64,000 nucleotides of DNA from Spirosoma taeanense (lineage in GTDB: Bacteria; Bacteroidota; Bacteroidia; Cytophagales; Spirosomataceae). This document shows positions 9,656 through 18,512 of this stretch, in pieces. The stretch is taken from contig NZ_CP053435.1 in assembly GCF_013127955.1 (NCBI RefSeq), forward strand, positions 2,976,001-3,040,000, read 5' to 3'. The translations under genes and the position numbers were made by a program. Every line of letters begins with the position of its first letter. Position 1 is the stretch's first letter. The notes under the pieces were generated by a model. That model did not search any database, was not told the origin of the DNA, and worked only from the letters and a program-made list of their open reading frames with translations.

Positions 9656-11293
9656 CTACTTAATGACTATTTTTTTAGTTTGGCTTCCGCGTTCGCTGGT
9701 GATCCGCAGAAAATAGAGTCCGGCAGGCAGCGTGGCGACGTTCAGGGTTTCCTTCGCCGTTGCGACCGTCGTTCGGCTAACCACCCGACCGGCTGCAGTG
9801 AGTAACACCAATTCGGTAGCTGCGGTTGGCTTCCGGGCGAAAGAAATCGTCAGGGTCGTTGTCGCCGGATTGGGAAATACCTGCACCTCAGGCACTACCG
9901 GCTCCGTGGCCGTAACGGTTCCCATCTCATACCGGCATAGGGATACTTCCCGCCCCGTCAGCTCGATGGTGCGGCCCCAGTTCCTGTACCGAACGACCAG
10001 TTCTGTCTTTGCGCCTTCGGCAGCATAGGGATTCTGGGCGGCAATCAGGATGGTGTTGTTCTTGACCACCCCGCGCCAGACGGGCAGTTGCTTGTCCATC
10101 AGGTCGCGGGCGGGCGTTTCGATAACCAGTTCATAGGGCGCCTGAAACATATCGGCGAAGCGCGACAGCCGGTACAACCCGTGGATAAAATGCTCGTAGG
10201 CCGCGTGATTGTCGGTGCGCGTGCGCGACAGACTCTGATCGTCCCAGAGCCACAGACCGGCCGCCCCGGAGAAGAACGGGAAAATGGCGGTGGCTTCAGC
10301 CATAAACGGCTGGATGAAGTTGGGGTAATTGCCCGAACTATCGTGGTAGCGCAGCCAGACCCACGGCACAACGGGCTTTGTGCTCCACGCCCGGTTGGCT
10401 TCGACCTGAAACAGCAGATACGCCAGACAGTCCTGCGCCAGCGGGTTCGGGTAATCGTAATAATAGTAAGCCGACGGCGACAGCGCGTCTAACTGCGCAT
10501 AGAACGGCCCGCCTACTGCGCGCTCCGTCGAATCTTTCACCAGGTAATTGACCCGGCTCAGGTTCGTTGTCCAGTCGGTCCAGGGAAAGGTTGGTACATT
10601 CAGATAAGTATTCAGAATAGGCGTGTCGGCGTAGCTGCTGACGCTCACCCCGGTCAGGTCGGCGTGCTGGCGGACGTAACGCAAGCCTTCGGCGTATAGA
10701 TTCCGGATCGCGTTTTTATAGGCCACCACAAACTCACCATCCGGCAGTTTTCGGTAGGCTTCGGGGACGCGGGTATCCAGCTTGAGCCGCAGAATCCGGG
10801 CTTCGGTTTCCTGAATCCGCTCGATGTCCAGCACCAGCCGGTTGGTCTGGATATTGTACTGGCCGGCCGCGTTCTTCTGTCCTCCGGCCAGATCCGACAG
10901 GAAACGGTCCCATTTGGCGCGGTAGGCGTTCAGGTCATTGGCCCAGGGGCTTTCGATGGTTTCCCAGGGCTGGCTCAGGCCCGTGGCGAAGCCCGACCAT
11001 TCGACAGCCCGCTGGCGAAACGGAACAACCGTACCATACTCGCTGTCCTGCACGTGAACGATATGACTGAAGCCATGCCGCAGCGGACTCCCGTTGGCAT
11101 CGCCCAGCCGCGGCCCGCCAAAGACGACCGGAAACGGCAACGTAAACTGGGGAAATTTGCTCCATTCGATCTGATTCGGCTGACTGACGGGCGTAAACGT
11201 CAGCCGGTCGGCGCATTGCTGCTGGGCCAGAACCGACTGACTTAACCCTAAAGCCGTCATCCACAGGAAGAAAAAGCCAAATCGAGCGCGCAT
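9656..11293 (-). CDS. Secreted protein with type IX secretion sorting domain
   Basis: 545 residues: a signal peptide (residues 1 to about 24, ending VLAQ), a large central domain and a C-terminal T9SS type A sorting domain. The sorting domain begins at VQVFPNPATTTLTISF and ends LPAGLYFLRITSERG plus a basic KKIVIK tail. The protein is therefore exported to the outer membrane, cleaved and anchored or released. The central part, with LVLDIERIQ, YYYYDYPNP and WVWLRYHD stretches, could be a glycosidase-like barrel, but I cannot assign a family. The ATG at 11293 is chosen because the in-frame TTG at 11311 lies inside a TAGTTTTG promoter element. Confidence 0.82.
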   Translation of the reverse strand: MRARFGFFFLWMTALGLSQSVLAQQQCADRLTFTPVSQPNQIEWSKFPQFTLPFPVVFGGPRLGDANGSPLRHGFSHIVHVQDSEYGTVVPFRQRAVEWSGFATGLSQPWETIESPWANDLNAYRAKWDRFLSDLAGGQKNAAGQYNIQTNRLVLDIERIQETEARILRLKLDTRVPEAYRKLPDGEFVVAYKNAIRNLYAEGLRYVRQHADLTGVSVSSYADTPILNTYLNVPTFPWTDWTTNLSRVNYLVKDSTERAVGGPFYAQLDALSPSAYYYYDYPNPLAQDCLAYLLFQVEANRAWSTKPVVPWVWLRYHDSSGNYPNFIQPFMAEATAIFPFFSGAAGLWLWDDQSLSRTRTDNHAAYEHFIHGLYRLSRFADMFQAPYELVIETPARDLMDKQLPVWRGVVKNNTILIAAQNPYAAEGAKTELVVRYRNWGRTIELTGREVSLCRYEMGTVTATEPVVPEVQVFPNPATTTLTISFARKPTAATELVLLTAAGRVVSRTTVATAKETLNVATLPAGLYFLRITSERGSQTKKIVIK

Positions 11294-11308
11294 AGCTTGT
11301 ATTTTCGC

Positions 11309-11316
11309 CAAAACTA
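11309..11316 (-). promoter_or_regulatory. TAnnTTTG -7 promoter element
   Basis: On the minus strand TAGTTTTG is a full match to the Bacteroidota -7 consensus. It lies about 15 bp before the ATG at 11293 of the T9SS protein and implies a very short leader. It rules against the upstream TTG start. Confidence 0.6.
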
Positions 11317-11447
11317 AAGAATTTTGCCCGCGACACGTAGTTTGTCATGTCTGGCCGCCTGCTAACGAACCGGTTCGTTGCTAAACGATTTGGGCGGACT
11401 ACTTCGTTTTCACCTCGACATTTCTCACACTAACGTTTACTCTGGTT

Positions 11448-11891
11448 ATGAAACGGTCCCGTTTTCTGTTTTTTGCCCTGCTGGTGGTCGCTTCCCTGGC
11501 GGGCTGCAAGGATGACTCTCCGAATGCCTCCACCCAGACCGAATTACTGGTGGCCAACAACTGGCTGACCAGGCGCGTGACGACGCCCGATGGACAGGAA
11601 ATCAACCGGAGCCGGCTGAACCTCGCCACGCAGGTCCTGTTCGATCTGAACATGCAGTTCCGCTCCAACGGCACCGTTCGGGCGCTGGACCCCCGACAGG
11701 CCAACTCGGTTGTGAACGGAGGAACCTGGAAACTGGCCGCCGACAACCAGTCCATCGACGTTGACGTATCGGGGTTCAAAGGCAACTTCCCAATTATTCA
11801 ACTGAACCGCACGAAGCTCATTCTGCGCCAGCGCGCACCAGTCGACGGTAAAGACACCGACGTAAACCTGGAGTTTGAGCCGGTCGTTTAA
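11448..11891 (+). CDS. Small lipocalin-like lipoprotein
   Basis: 147-residue lipoprotein. The signal peptide MKRSRFLFFALLVVASLAGC ends in the lipobox LAGC. The mature part starts with acidic KDDSPNAS and then shows NNWLTRR, MQFRSNGTVRAL and GGTWKLAADNQSIDVD, the pattern of small lipocalin-like proteins of Bacteroidota (a Trp-containing first strand and a later GGTWKLxxD). Such proteins sit in the outer membrane or periplasm and may bind small hydrophobic ligands, but no ligand can be named. It is divergent from the T9SS protein gene and 66 bp ahead of the hydrolase gene. Confidence 0.75.
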   Translation: MKRSRFLFFALLVVASLAGCKDDSPNASTQTELLVANNWLTRRVTTPDGQEINRSRLNLATQVLFDLNMQFRSNGTVRALDPRQANSVVNGGTWKLAADNQSIDVDVSGFKGNFPIIQLNRTKLILRQRAPVDGKDTDVNLEFEPVV

Positions 11892-11957
11892 CGAAACAGG
11901 CGAACGTGTAACGAGCCGGTACTCTTCTCCACGTTTACGCGTTCAGCCATTGTGTCC

Positions 11958-12839
11958 ATGCCTACCCTCCGCTTCGAAACAGAATCGGGATATTTCATTA
12001 CGGCCGACGCCTATGGCGATCCGGCCCATCTGCCCGTCCTGCTCCTCCACGGTGGCGGACAGACCCGCCATTCCTGGGGCGACACGGCCCGGCTGCTGGC
12101 CGATGCCGGGTGGTATGCGCTCGCCCTCGACGCCCGCGGGCACGGCGACAGCGACTGGTCGCCTGAGCATCACTACGATCTGGATTATTTAGCCAGCGAC
12201 CTCCGCGCCGTCATCGCGCAACTCAACCAGAAACCGGCGCTGGTGGGTGCCTCCATGGGCGGCATGACGGCGCTGATCGCGGAAGGCGAACGCCCTGCGC
12301 ATACCGATTCCATCTGCACCGCCATTGTGCTGGTCGATATTGCTCCCCGCGCCGAACAGAAAGGCATCGAACGAATCTTTGCGTTCATGAGCGGCAATCA
12401 GGGCGGGTTTGCCAGCCTCGATGAAGCCGCCGAAGCCGTAGCCGCTTACCTCCCCCACCGCCCGCGTCCGTCGGACCACAGCCGGTTAGAAAAAAACCTG
12501 CGGCTGCGTAACGACCCCAATGGTCAGCCACGCTATTACTGGCACTGGGACCCGGCCATGCTGGCCCTCTGGCGGCAAACCACAACCCCCGACCGCCAAA
12601 TTCACCATGAAGAGCGGCTCTACCGGGCCGCCCGCGCCCTGACTGTTCCGACGCTCATTGTGCGGGGTGGCATCAGCGACGTCGTAAGTGAGAAAGTAAT
12701 GGCCGAGTTTCTGGATGCCGTACCGCACGTGCAGAGCGTGAGCGTTGCCGAAGCGGGCCACATGGTCGCCGGCGATTCAAACCATGCCTTTACGCGGGCC
12801 GTCATTGACTTTTTACGAAGGGAACAGGCGAATAAGTAA
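11958..12839 (+). CDS. Alpha/beta hydrolase
   Basis: 293-residue cytoplasmic alpha/beta-hydrolase. Oxyanion-hole segment LLLHGGGQTRHSW, nucleophile elbow VGASMGGMTAL (Ser in G-x-S-x-G), an acid-containing segment TLIVRGGISDVVSEK and the catalytic His in EAGHMVAGD are all present, so it should be active. ATG at 11958 is preferred over the GTG two codons upstream. Its substrate is unknown; the fold covers esterases, epoxide hydrolases and C-C hydrolases. It is followed 78 bp later by the MFS carrier on the same strand. Confidence 0.85.
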   Translation: MPTLRFETESGYFITADAYGDPAHLPVLLLHGGGQTRHSWGDTARLLADAGWYALALDARGHGDSDWSPEHHYDLDYLASDLRAVIAQLNQKPALVGASMGGMTALIAEGERPAHTDSICTAIVLVDIAPRAEQKGIERIFAFMSGNQGGFASLDEAAEAVAAYLPHRPRPSDHSRLEKNLRLRNDPNGQPRYYWHWDPAMLALWRQTTTPDRQIHHEERLYRAARALTVPTLIVRGGISDVVSEKVMAEFLDAVPHVQSVSVAEAGHMVAGDSNHAFTRAVIDFLRREQANK

Positions 12840-12917
12840 AAGAGAGGTGTACCTTGCTCAACTATTCGTTCTTCCGTTCGCGGTTTCACTCGTTTACGTT
12901 TCGCTCGTTCGCTCTGT

Positions 12918-14231
12918 ATGCAGAAGAACAACCCTCGTACGCTCACTGCCTGGACGTACTATGACTGGGCAAACTCCGTGCATTCGCTGGTGATTGTATC
13001 CAGCATCTTTCCGGTCTATTTCTCCGCCACCGCCCTTAATGACGCGGGCGGTCCGGTGATTAACTTCCTCGGCTTTCCGATCAAAAATTCGGTGCTCTTT
13101 TCCTACACCATCTCGGCGGCTTTTCTGTTTACGGCCTTGCTCTCGCCGTTCAGTACGGCCATTGCGGATTACAGCGGCCGTAAAAAAACCTTTATGAAGG
13201 TATTCTGCTATACGGGAGCCATCAGTTGCGGCCTTCTGTATTTTTTCACTCAGCAGACCACTACGTTTGCTGTTATCTGCTTCTGGCTCAGCCTGATCGG
13301 CTGGAGCGGCAGTATCGTCTTTTACAACTCCTACCTGCCCGACATCGCCACCGAAGACCAGTATGACCGGGTCAGTGCACGGGGCTTTTCGATGGGGTAC
13401 ATCGGCAGCGTCCTGCTGATGGTCGTCAACCTGCTGATGATCCTCAAACGCGACTGGTTCGGCAACATCTCCGAAGGAATGGCTTCGCGTCTGGCCTTTC
13501 TGACGGTAGGTCTATGGTGGATTGGTTTCGCGCAGATTCCGTTCAGTCGCCTGCCCGAGGGAAACCGGAACGGAAACCCGACGGGGAATTACCTGTTTAA
13601 CGGGTTCAACGAATTGCGGATGGTCTTTGGCCAACTGCAGGAGCGGCCGCTGGCCAAGCGGTTTTTGGTTGCCTTTTTCGTGTACAATATGGCCGTTCAG
13701 ACCGTCATGTACGTGGCGACCATCTTCGGGAGCGACGAGCTGAAAATGCCCGGCCAGAGCCTGATCATTACGATCCTACTGATTCAGTTGGTGGCCATTC
13801 CGGGCGCTTATGGCTTCTCCTGGCTGTCCGAACGCTTGGGCAATACGTATGCCCTGATGATTGCCGTCGTGATCTGGATTGGCATCTGTACCGGCGCGTA
13901 TTACGTCCAGAATCAGACGCAGTTCTTCGGGCTGGCGGCTGTGGTAGGTCTGGTGATGGGCGGGATTCAGTCGCTCTCGCGCTCAACCTATTCCAAGCTC
14001 ATTCCGGCCACCAACGACACGGCCTCGTATTTCAGTTTCTATGACGTAACCGAAAAGGTGTCGATTGTCATTGGCACCCTTGTTTATGGGTTGATTGAAC
14101 AATTTACGGGCAGTATGCGCAACAGCGTCCTGGCGCTGCTAGTGCTGTTTATCATCGGGTTTATCCTGCTGTGGCGGATTCCCTCGCAAAAAATCTACAG
14201 CACGCGCTTGCAAACGGAAGAGGTTTTGTAG
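12918..14231 (+). CDS. UMF1-type (Atg22-like) MFS transporter
   Basis: 437-residue inner-membrane protein with about twelve membrane segments. The N-terminus ARTLTAWTYYDWANSVHS-like stretch (here PRTLTAWTYYDWANS) and the mid-protein FYNSYLPDIA and GIQSLSRSTYSKLIP motifs identify the Atg22/UMF1 branch of the major facilitator superfamily. Related proteins may export amino acids or other small metabolites; the substrate here is unknown. TACGTTTC just upstream matches the -7 consensus at seven of eight positions. The gene ends 74 bp before tRNA-Val. Confidence 0.88.
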   Translation: MQKNNPRTLTAWTYYDWANSVHSLVIVSSIFPVYFSATALNDAGGPVINFLGFPIKNSVLFSYTISAAFLFTALLSPFSTAIADYSGRKKTFMKVFCYTGAISCGLLYFFTQQTTTFAVICFWLSLIGWSGSIVFYNSYLPDIATEDQYDRVSARGFSMGYIGSVLLMVVNLLMILKRDWFGNISEGMASRLAFLTVGLWWIGFAQIPFSRLPEGNRNGNPTGNYLFNGFNELRMVFGQLQERPLAKRFLVAFFVYNMAVQTVMYVATIFGSDELKMPGQSLIITILLIQLVAIPGAYGFSWLSERLGNTYALMIAVVIWIGICTGAYYVQNQTQFFGLAAVVGLVMGGIQSLSRSTYSKLIPATNDTASYFSFYDVTEKVSIVIGTLVYGLIEQFTGSMRNSVLALLVLFIIGFILLWRIPSQKIYSTRLQTEEVL

Positions 14232-14305
14232 TATGTTTGTAGTCCCCGGAAGGCGTTGGCGACGCCGTTTGTCAAAACCCGCCGTTAACGCTTTCTCGGG
14301 GACAA

Positions 14306-14380
14306 AGGAGGTTAGCTCAGTTGGTTCAGAGCGCTGCTTTGACAGAGCAGAGGTCAGCGGTTCGAGCCCGCTACTTCCTA
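14306..14380 (+). tRNA. tRNA-Val (GAC anticodon)
   Basis: 75-nt cloverleaf. The acceptor stem pairs AGGAGGT with ACTTCCT (one G-T pair), the D stem GCTC with GAGC, the anticodon stem CTGCT with AGCAG around loop TTGACAG (anticodon GAC, valine), and the T stem AGCGG with CCGCT around TTCGAGC. The discriminator base is A. Only CC follows in the DNA, so the final CCA A is added after transcription. Confidence 0.95.
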
Positions 14381-14397
14381 CCGGACAGGTTGTCCAA

Positions 14398-14428
14398 ACG
14401 CCCCAAATCCAGTGGATTTGGGGCGTTT
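14398..14428 (+). terminator. Rho-independent terminator after tRNA-Val
   Basis: A 13-bp perfect stem (ACGCCCCAAATCC with GGATTTGGGGCGT) around a 3-nt loop is followed by TTTTG. It lies 18 bp after the tRNA. Confidence 0.85.
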
Positions 14429-14565
14429 TGCTGTAGCTTTTACCTGTGTCCTTCTACCTACGGGCTTACGTATCTGGCTTAACCCCCAACTGGAATAGCC
14501 ATATACCGCTGGTTGTGCCTGAGAATATATCTTCTTAACTGATAGCCGCGGCCAATTGACGTCTG

Positions 14566-15618
14566 TTACAGCGCGTTACCAATTCCCACTAACACAATCG
14601 AAACCAGGATCACGACAATACCGGCCACAAAGGTGCGAAACGTCCGGGGCGACACGCCCGACCACTCTTTCAGGTACAGGCCCCAGATATTGGCCGTCAG
14701 GATAATCGTGGCCATGTGCGTGATCCAGGAAGAAGCCCCGTTGCCCAGCTTGCTTTCCCCCATACCGTAGAAGAAAAACTGCAGAAACCACATCGTACCC
14801 GCAATACCCGCAAACATAATGTTCGAAGCAATCGGCGTATGGGTGTTGGTATAGTCGCCGAATGTCCGGTTTTTGGCGTTCAGATACATGCACCATAACA
14901 GGTTGGTCGTCAGACCACCCCATAGAAGCACTACGTAAGTCACATTGTTCTGAAACAGCGGATTGCTGCCCTGCTCAACGGCCTGATCGGCCAGGGGCTT
15001 ACCCGCTTCAATACCATAATTAAAGAAGGCACTCAGAATCCCCGAGATAACGGCGATGACCAGCCCTTTTATTAGGCTGAACTCCTTGACCGATGCTTTC
15101 TTATCTTCTTCGGAAAGCTCCCCTTCTTTCATCATGCCGGCCCGGCCGGAAATGGCGATTCCAACCAGGCACACGAGTACACCCAGCAGCACCAGCTGCC
15201 CGCCCGAGGTACCCAGCATATCGGTAAACGACGCTTTCCCCTCGACGGGATTAAAGTTGTAATAGATCGGCGGTACGAGCGCACCAAAGGCCGAACTGAA
15301 TCCTAGTACGACGGAGTTGCCCAGGGACATACCCAGGTAGCGCACCCCCAGTCCATAGGTCAGGCCGCCGATACCCCACAGCAGGCCCATCAGGAACGTA
15401 ATGGATTTAATGCTGAAGTCGGCAGAGGCAATGATGCTAGGGAAATCGGGGATGGTCAGGTAAGCGGCTAAGGGCGGCACAAGAAGCCAGGAAAACAGCC
15501 CGCCAACAATCCAGTAGCTCTCCCAGGACCAACCCCGAACTTTGTTAAAGGGCATGTAGAAACTACCCGAGAAACCTCCACCGATGGTGTGGTAAATGAT
15601 ACCTAATATTGCCTGCAT
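14566..15618 (-). CDS. rhaT: RhaT-like L-rhamnose/proton symporter
   Basis: 350-residue inner-membrane carrier of the RhaT family in the drug/metabolite transporter superfamily. About ten membrane helices are seen. The N-terminus AILGIIYHTIGGGFSGSFYM and the segments LGMSLGNSVVLGFSSAFGAL and YLNAKNRTFGDY match the family. ATG at 15618 is chosen because the 44 codons upstream lack membrane character. No rhamnose catabolic genes lie beside it, so the substrate could be another deoxy sugar or a sugar acid. The 137 bp between its stop and the tRNA terminator hold nothing recognisable. Confidence 0.82.
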   Translation of the reverse strand: MQAILGIIYHTIGGGFSGSFYMPFNKVRGWSWESYWIVGGLFSWLLVPPLAAYLTIPDFPSIIASADFSIKSITFLMGLLWGIGGLTYGLGVRYLGMSLGNSVVLGFSSAFGALVPPIYYNFNPVEGKASFTDMLGTSGGQLVLLGVLVCLVGIAISGRAGMMKEGELSEEDKKASVKEFSLIKGLVIAVISGILSAFFNYGIEAGKPLADQAVEQGSNPLFQNNVTYVVLLWGGLTTNLLWCMYLNAKNRTFGDYTNTHTPIASNIMFAGIAGTMWFLQFFFYGMGESKLGNGASSWITHMATIILTANIWGLYLKEWSGVSPRTFRTFVAGIVVILVSIVLVGIGNAL

Positions 15619-15889
15619 TGCCCGTAATCTGTCTAGTTGTTTTGTTTTCTGTTTGTAATGGATTTCAGATCTGTGCAAAGAAGGACTTTTTCCTGACTTC
15701 CTCCTCATAGAGGCCGACAGAAAGACAAGGAGCGCACGCGCAAAACACAAATAAGGCTGGCCCCACCCGATTCATCGTTCTGTGAATTCAGGTAGGCAGC
15801 CAGCCGGGCAAGTCGAAAAGAAGATATTGGGTTCGGAGTCTCAAAAGCCAGGAACAGCAAACCGATCCATTAGGTCTTAAGCAACGAAC

Positions 15890-16231
15890 TTAGTTTGTGC
15901 AGAGCGGAAACGAAGCCAGCCTCGGCCGTAACTGCGACACCTGCCGACGTGAAATTGGCAGCCGCCGGTCCTGCGAGAGCCGAACAAACGGCGTTGGCAC
16001 GTAGCGGGTTCTGTAGGCAACAATATGCGCCGGATTAACCAGTATGCCTTTATGGATCCGCAGAAAATCGGGCAGGCGCTCGGCAAAGCGTTTGAGTGTA
16101 ACGGCCACCAGCATGGGCTTCTGGCCAATCAGATGTACGGTAGTATAGTTACCAACGGCTTCCAGGTATTCGATTGTAGCGACAGGAACGGCACGTCGGT
16201 AAGTAAAGTCGGGTAAGAGTAAGGTTTCCAT
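15890..16231 (-). CDS. Stand-alone LytTR DNA-binding protein
   Basis: 113 residues that are almost only a LytTR domain: VATIEYLEAVGNYTTVHL, FLRIHKGILVNPAHI and LPISRRQVSQLRPRL. There is no receiver domain, so it cannot be phosphorylated in the usual way. Such short proteins may act as dimerising regulators or receive signals by protein contact. Two LytS-type kinases without an adjacent regulator lie 1.2 kb away on the other strand (17466-19544), which makes them candidate partners. The start at 16231 follows directly from ATG GAA ACC and leaves no room for another domain. Confidence 0.8.
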   Translation of the reverse strand: METLLLPDFTYRRAVPVATIEYLEAVGNYTTVHLIGQKPMLVAVTLKRFAERLPDFLRIHKGILVNPAHIVAYRTRYVPTPFVRLSQDRRLPISRRQVSQLRPRLASFPLCTN

Positions 16232-16601
16232 AATGAAGATTTCGTCTCGGGTTGATCAGAGCCAACGCCTGCGTCAGCGTTGCGTACCTGTCAATAAAAG
16301 TAGACGCCTACCGCGCGGAATCCGGGTGTGATCGGTATGAACTGTAAGAAACAGGCAGTGATCAGTGACTATTTCCGGATAAACCGTATCCACCCGAACG
16401 TAACGCCGGTAGGGATAAAGGCCGCTGACGGTGCGAATGAATCAGTCCCGGCCTACCCATAACCAGACCGGTATATTATCGGCACCTGATAATTCCTTTT
16501 AAAACAATAATACCAGTGCCTCGGTAATAGTGAACAATAGCTATGACTGCCTGTTAAGCTGGTAGTATAAATACTTATACGTACAACAAAACCACAAAAC
16601 A
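16232..16601 (+). other. Intergenic control region (370 bp)
   Basis: No convincing reading frame is present. The stretch lies between the divergent LytTR and YflT-like genes, so it probably holds both promoters. A short dyad (TTATC-N7-GATAA near 16476) is visible, and the last 60 bp before 16602 are A+T-rich. Confidence 0.4.
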
Positions 16602-17150
16602 ATGGCGGATTACACTAACCAATCCTCAACAAACCCATCAACAGCCAGTCAGCCTAATCGGATGGTGACGACCATGTACAACGATCGCGACAGTGCAGAA
16701 CAGGGCTATTCTACCCTTCGCGAACGGGGTTATTCGGACAGCGACATTAATTTGCTGATGTCTGACGAAACGCGGGACAAGCATTTTGTTCAACGCCATG
16801 ACGATGATACGGATACCGACCTTGGTAACAAAGCCATGGAAAAAGCAGGCGTTGGCTCGGCTATTGGTGGTACCATTGGAGCCGTAGCAGCAGCTATTGC
16901 GGCCATTGGTACAAACCTGATTCTTCCTGGTCTGGGTCTGGTTGTGGCCGGTCCATTGGCTGCAGGTCTGGCGGGTGCCGGCGCGGGTGGCCTTACGGGC
17001 GGTTTGATCGGTGCGCTGGTCGGCTCAGGCATTCCCGACGACCGGGCCAAAGAATACGAAGAAGGAATTAAACAGGGTGGTATCGTGATGGGCGTAAGCC
17101 CACGCGACGAAGAAGACGCCCGGCATCTGGAGCAGCATGGCTTCCGGTAG
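16602..17150 (+). CDS. General stress protein 17M/YflT-like protein
   Basis: 182 residues. After a polar leader the N-terminal half has MVTTMYNDRDSAEQGYSTLRERGYSDSDINLLMS, the heat-induced YflT-type (GSP17M) fold that typically begins with a variable-region strand and an A-E-x-A-x-x-x-L helix. The second half is a Gly/Ala-rich hydrophobic stretch (about 85-150) forming helical hairpins that could insert in or lie on a membrane, then GIPDDRAKEYEEGIKQGGIVMGV. Such proteins rise under stress in many bacteria, but their action is unknown. A strong terminator follows. Confidence 0.75.
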   Translation: MADYTNQSSTNPSTASQPNRMVTTMYNDRDSAEQGYSTLRERGYSDSDINLLMSDETRDKHFVQRHDDDTDTDLGNKAMEKAGVGSAIGGTIGAVAAAIAAIGTNLILPGLGLVVAGPLAAGLAGAGAGGLTGGLIGALVGSGIPDDRAKEYEEGIKQGGIVMGVSPRDEEDARHLEQHGFR

Positions 17151-17170
17151 ACTACGTTGATTCCGAACAG

Positions 17171-17215
17171 GCCGTGGGGCCAGATGAGCTTTTCATCTGG
17201 CCCCACGGCTTTTTA
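17171..17215 (+). terminator. Rho-independent terminator
   Basis: A 17-bp perfect stem (17171-17187 with 17193-17209) around a 5-nt loop is followed by TTTTT. It closes the stress-protein transcript 20 bp after its stop. Confidence 0.9.
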
Positions 17216-17412
17216 GTACCTCCCGAAATCAGAAACCCAAGATAAACACGCCGTCCCTAAGGAGCCCGGCTGCGTCAAATGCAGCCGGTTCGGCAAAAAG
17301 CTGGGGCGACAGCTAATTATAAATCATCACCGGCATCAACCTGCTAAATAATCCGGCCTAACTGGTTTGGCAGCGCCGACTAGTAATTTCTTCGTGGCTG
17401 CCGAAAAATTTT

Positions 17413-17420
17413 TAAGTTTG
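17413..17420 (+). promoter_or_regulatory. TAnnTTTG -7 promoter element
   Basis: TAAGTTTG matches the Bacteroidota -7 consensus fully and lies 45 bp before the ATG at 17466 of the first LytS-type kinase. It argues against the longer reading that begins with TTG at 17367. Confidence 0.6.
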
Positions 17421-17465
17421 TTTGCGGCAGCGCCTATTTACAGGCTATTCTACGGAAGATTTCAC

Positions 17466-18509
17466 ATGACGTTCAGCGAAACAAAACTCAGGCTATTTGG
17501 CCCCCTGGTGCTGTTTCTGGTAGGAACCACGTTCTTCCGGCTGGACTGGTATTTTGATTTACCCTGGATAAGCATCCTTAAATCGGACCTGATTGGCCTG
17601 ACTGCCGGGTATATCTTCTGGGAGCTGTCGCGCTGGCTTGTCAGGCGGCTGCAACGACGGTATCCCGGTTTGCTGAATACCCGGGTTCGCATCCGGTGGC
17701 TGCTGGTGGCCCTCCCCTTTCTGGTCAATCTTTCCTGGTTTGTGCGGCTACTGTTTCGAATAGCCGCGGGAGAGTCGGAGTTTGGCCGTTTCAAGCTTTC
17801 CGATTATACCTATTCAATTGGTATTCAGTTATTCTACCACCTGGTTTACTTCGTCATTTACGAAGGGCTTTACAGTATGCAGCAGTGGAAAGAAACCTAC
17901 GCGCAGAAGGAAGCTTTAAAAAAAGCCGCGCTGCAAACTCAGCTCGACTCGCTCAAGAACCAGATCAACCCGCATTTTCTGTTCAACAGTCTGAATATTC
18001 TCACGGCGCTCATCAGCGAAAACCCGCGCCAGGCCGAAACCTTTGTGGATGAGATCAGCAGTGTTTACCGCTATTTATTACGCAGTAACCAGCAGGAAAT
18101 GACCACCCTGCGCGACGAGCTGACGTTTGCAGAATCGTATTTTCACCTGATGAAAACCCGTTATGGTAGCGGCATTGAACTGCAGAACGACGTGCCCGCA
18201 AGTTATCTGGATTATCAGTTACCCCCGCTTACGCTCCAGGTGCTGATCGAAAACGCCGTGAAGCACAACATCGTGTTGCCGGAGCAGCCCCTGCGGATTC
18301 TGCTGCGGGTGGATAACGAGCGGCTGGTTGTGCAGAACAACCTCCAGCGTAAACAAACAAAGGTTGCCTCCAATCAGGTCGGGCTGGCGAATATTGCGGC
18401 CAAGTATAACCTGATTGGGCGGCAGACGATTGGCATCCGCGAAACCGATGATTCGTTCGTGGTTAGCCTGCCCCTCCTGACAGCCAGCCACCTGATTGTA
18501 ACCGAATGA
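17466..18509 (+). CDS. LytS-type sensor histidine kinase, copy 1
   Basis: 347-residue membrane histidine kinase. About four N-terminal membrane helices are followed by a short coiled coil (KEALKKAALQTQLDSLKN), the His_kinase motif NQINPHFLFNSLN with the phospho-accepting His, a PLTLQVLIENAVKHN N-box and a degenerate HATPase end. ATG at 17466 aligns with the start of the neighbouring paralogue (MTFSETKLRLFGP against MINVSNDTALRIIGP). No sensor domain other than the membrane part is seen. The second copy begins 3 bp after its stop, so both are co-transcribed. No response regulator follows; the LytTR protein at 15890 is the closest candidate. Confidence 0.88.
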   Translation: MTFSETKLRLFGPLVLFLVGTTFFRLDWYFDLPWISILKSDLIGLTAGYIFWELSRWLVRRLQRRYPGLLNTRVRIRWLLVALPFLVNLSWFVRLLFRIAAGESEFGRFKLSDYTYSIGIQLFYHLVYFVIYEGLYSMQQWKETYAQKEALKKAALQTQLDSLKNQINPHFLFNSLNILTALISENPRQAETFVDEISSVYRYLLRSNQQEMTTLRDELTFAESYFHLMKTRYGSGIELQNDVPASYLDYQLPPLTLQVLIENAVKHNIVLPEQPLRILLRVDNERLVVQNNLQRKQTKVASNQVGLANIAAKYNLIGRQTIGIRETDDSFVVSLPLLTASHLIVTE

Positions 18510-18512
18510 ACG

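Noticed and set aside
9732..10492. Plus-strand frames inside the T9SS gene
   Set aside because: Shadow frames of a clear minus-strand gene.
14233..14436. 67-codon open frame across tRNA-Val
   Set aside because: It overlaps the tRNA and the terminator, and its sequence has no protein character.
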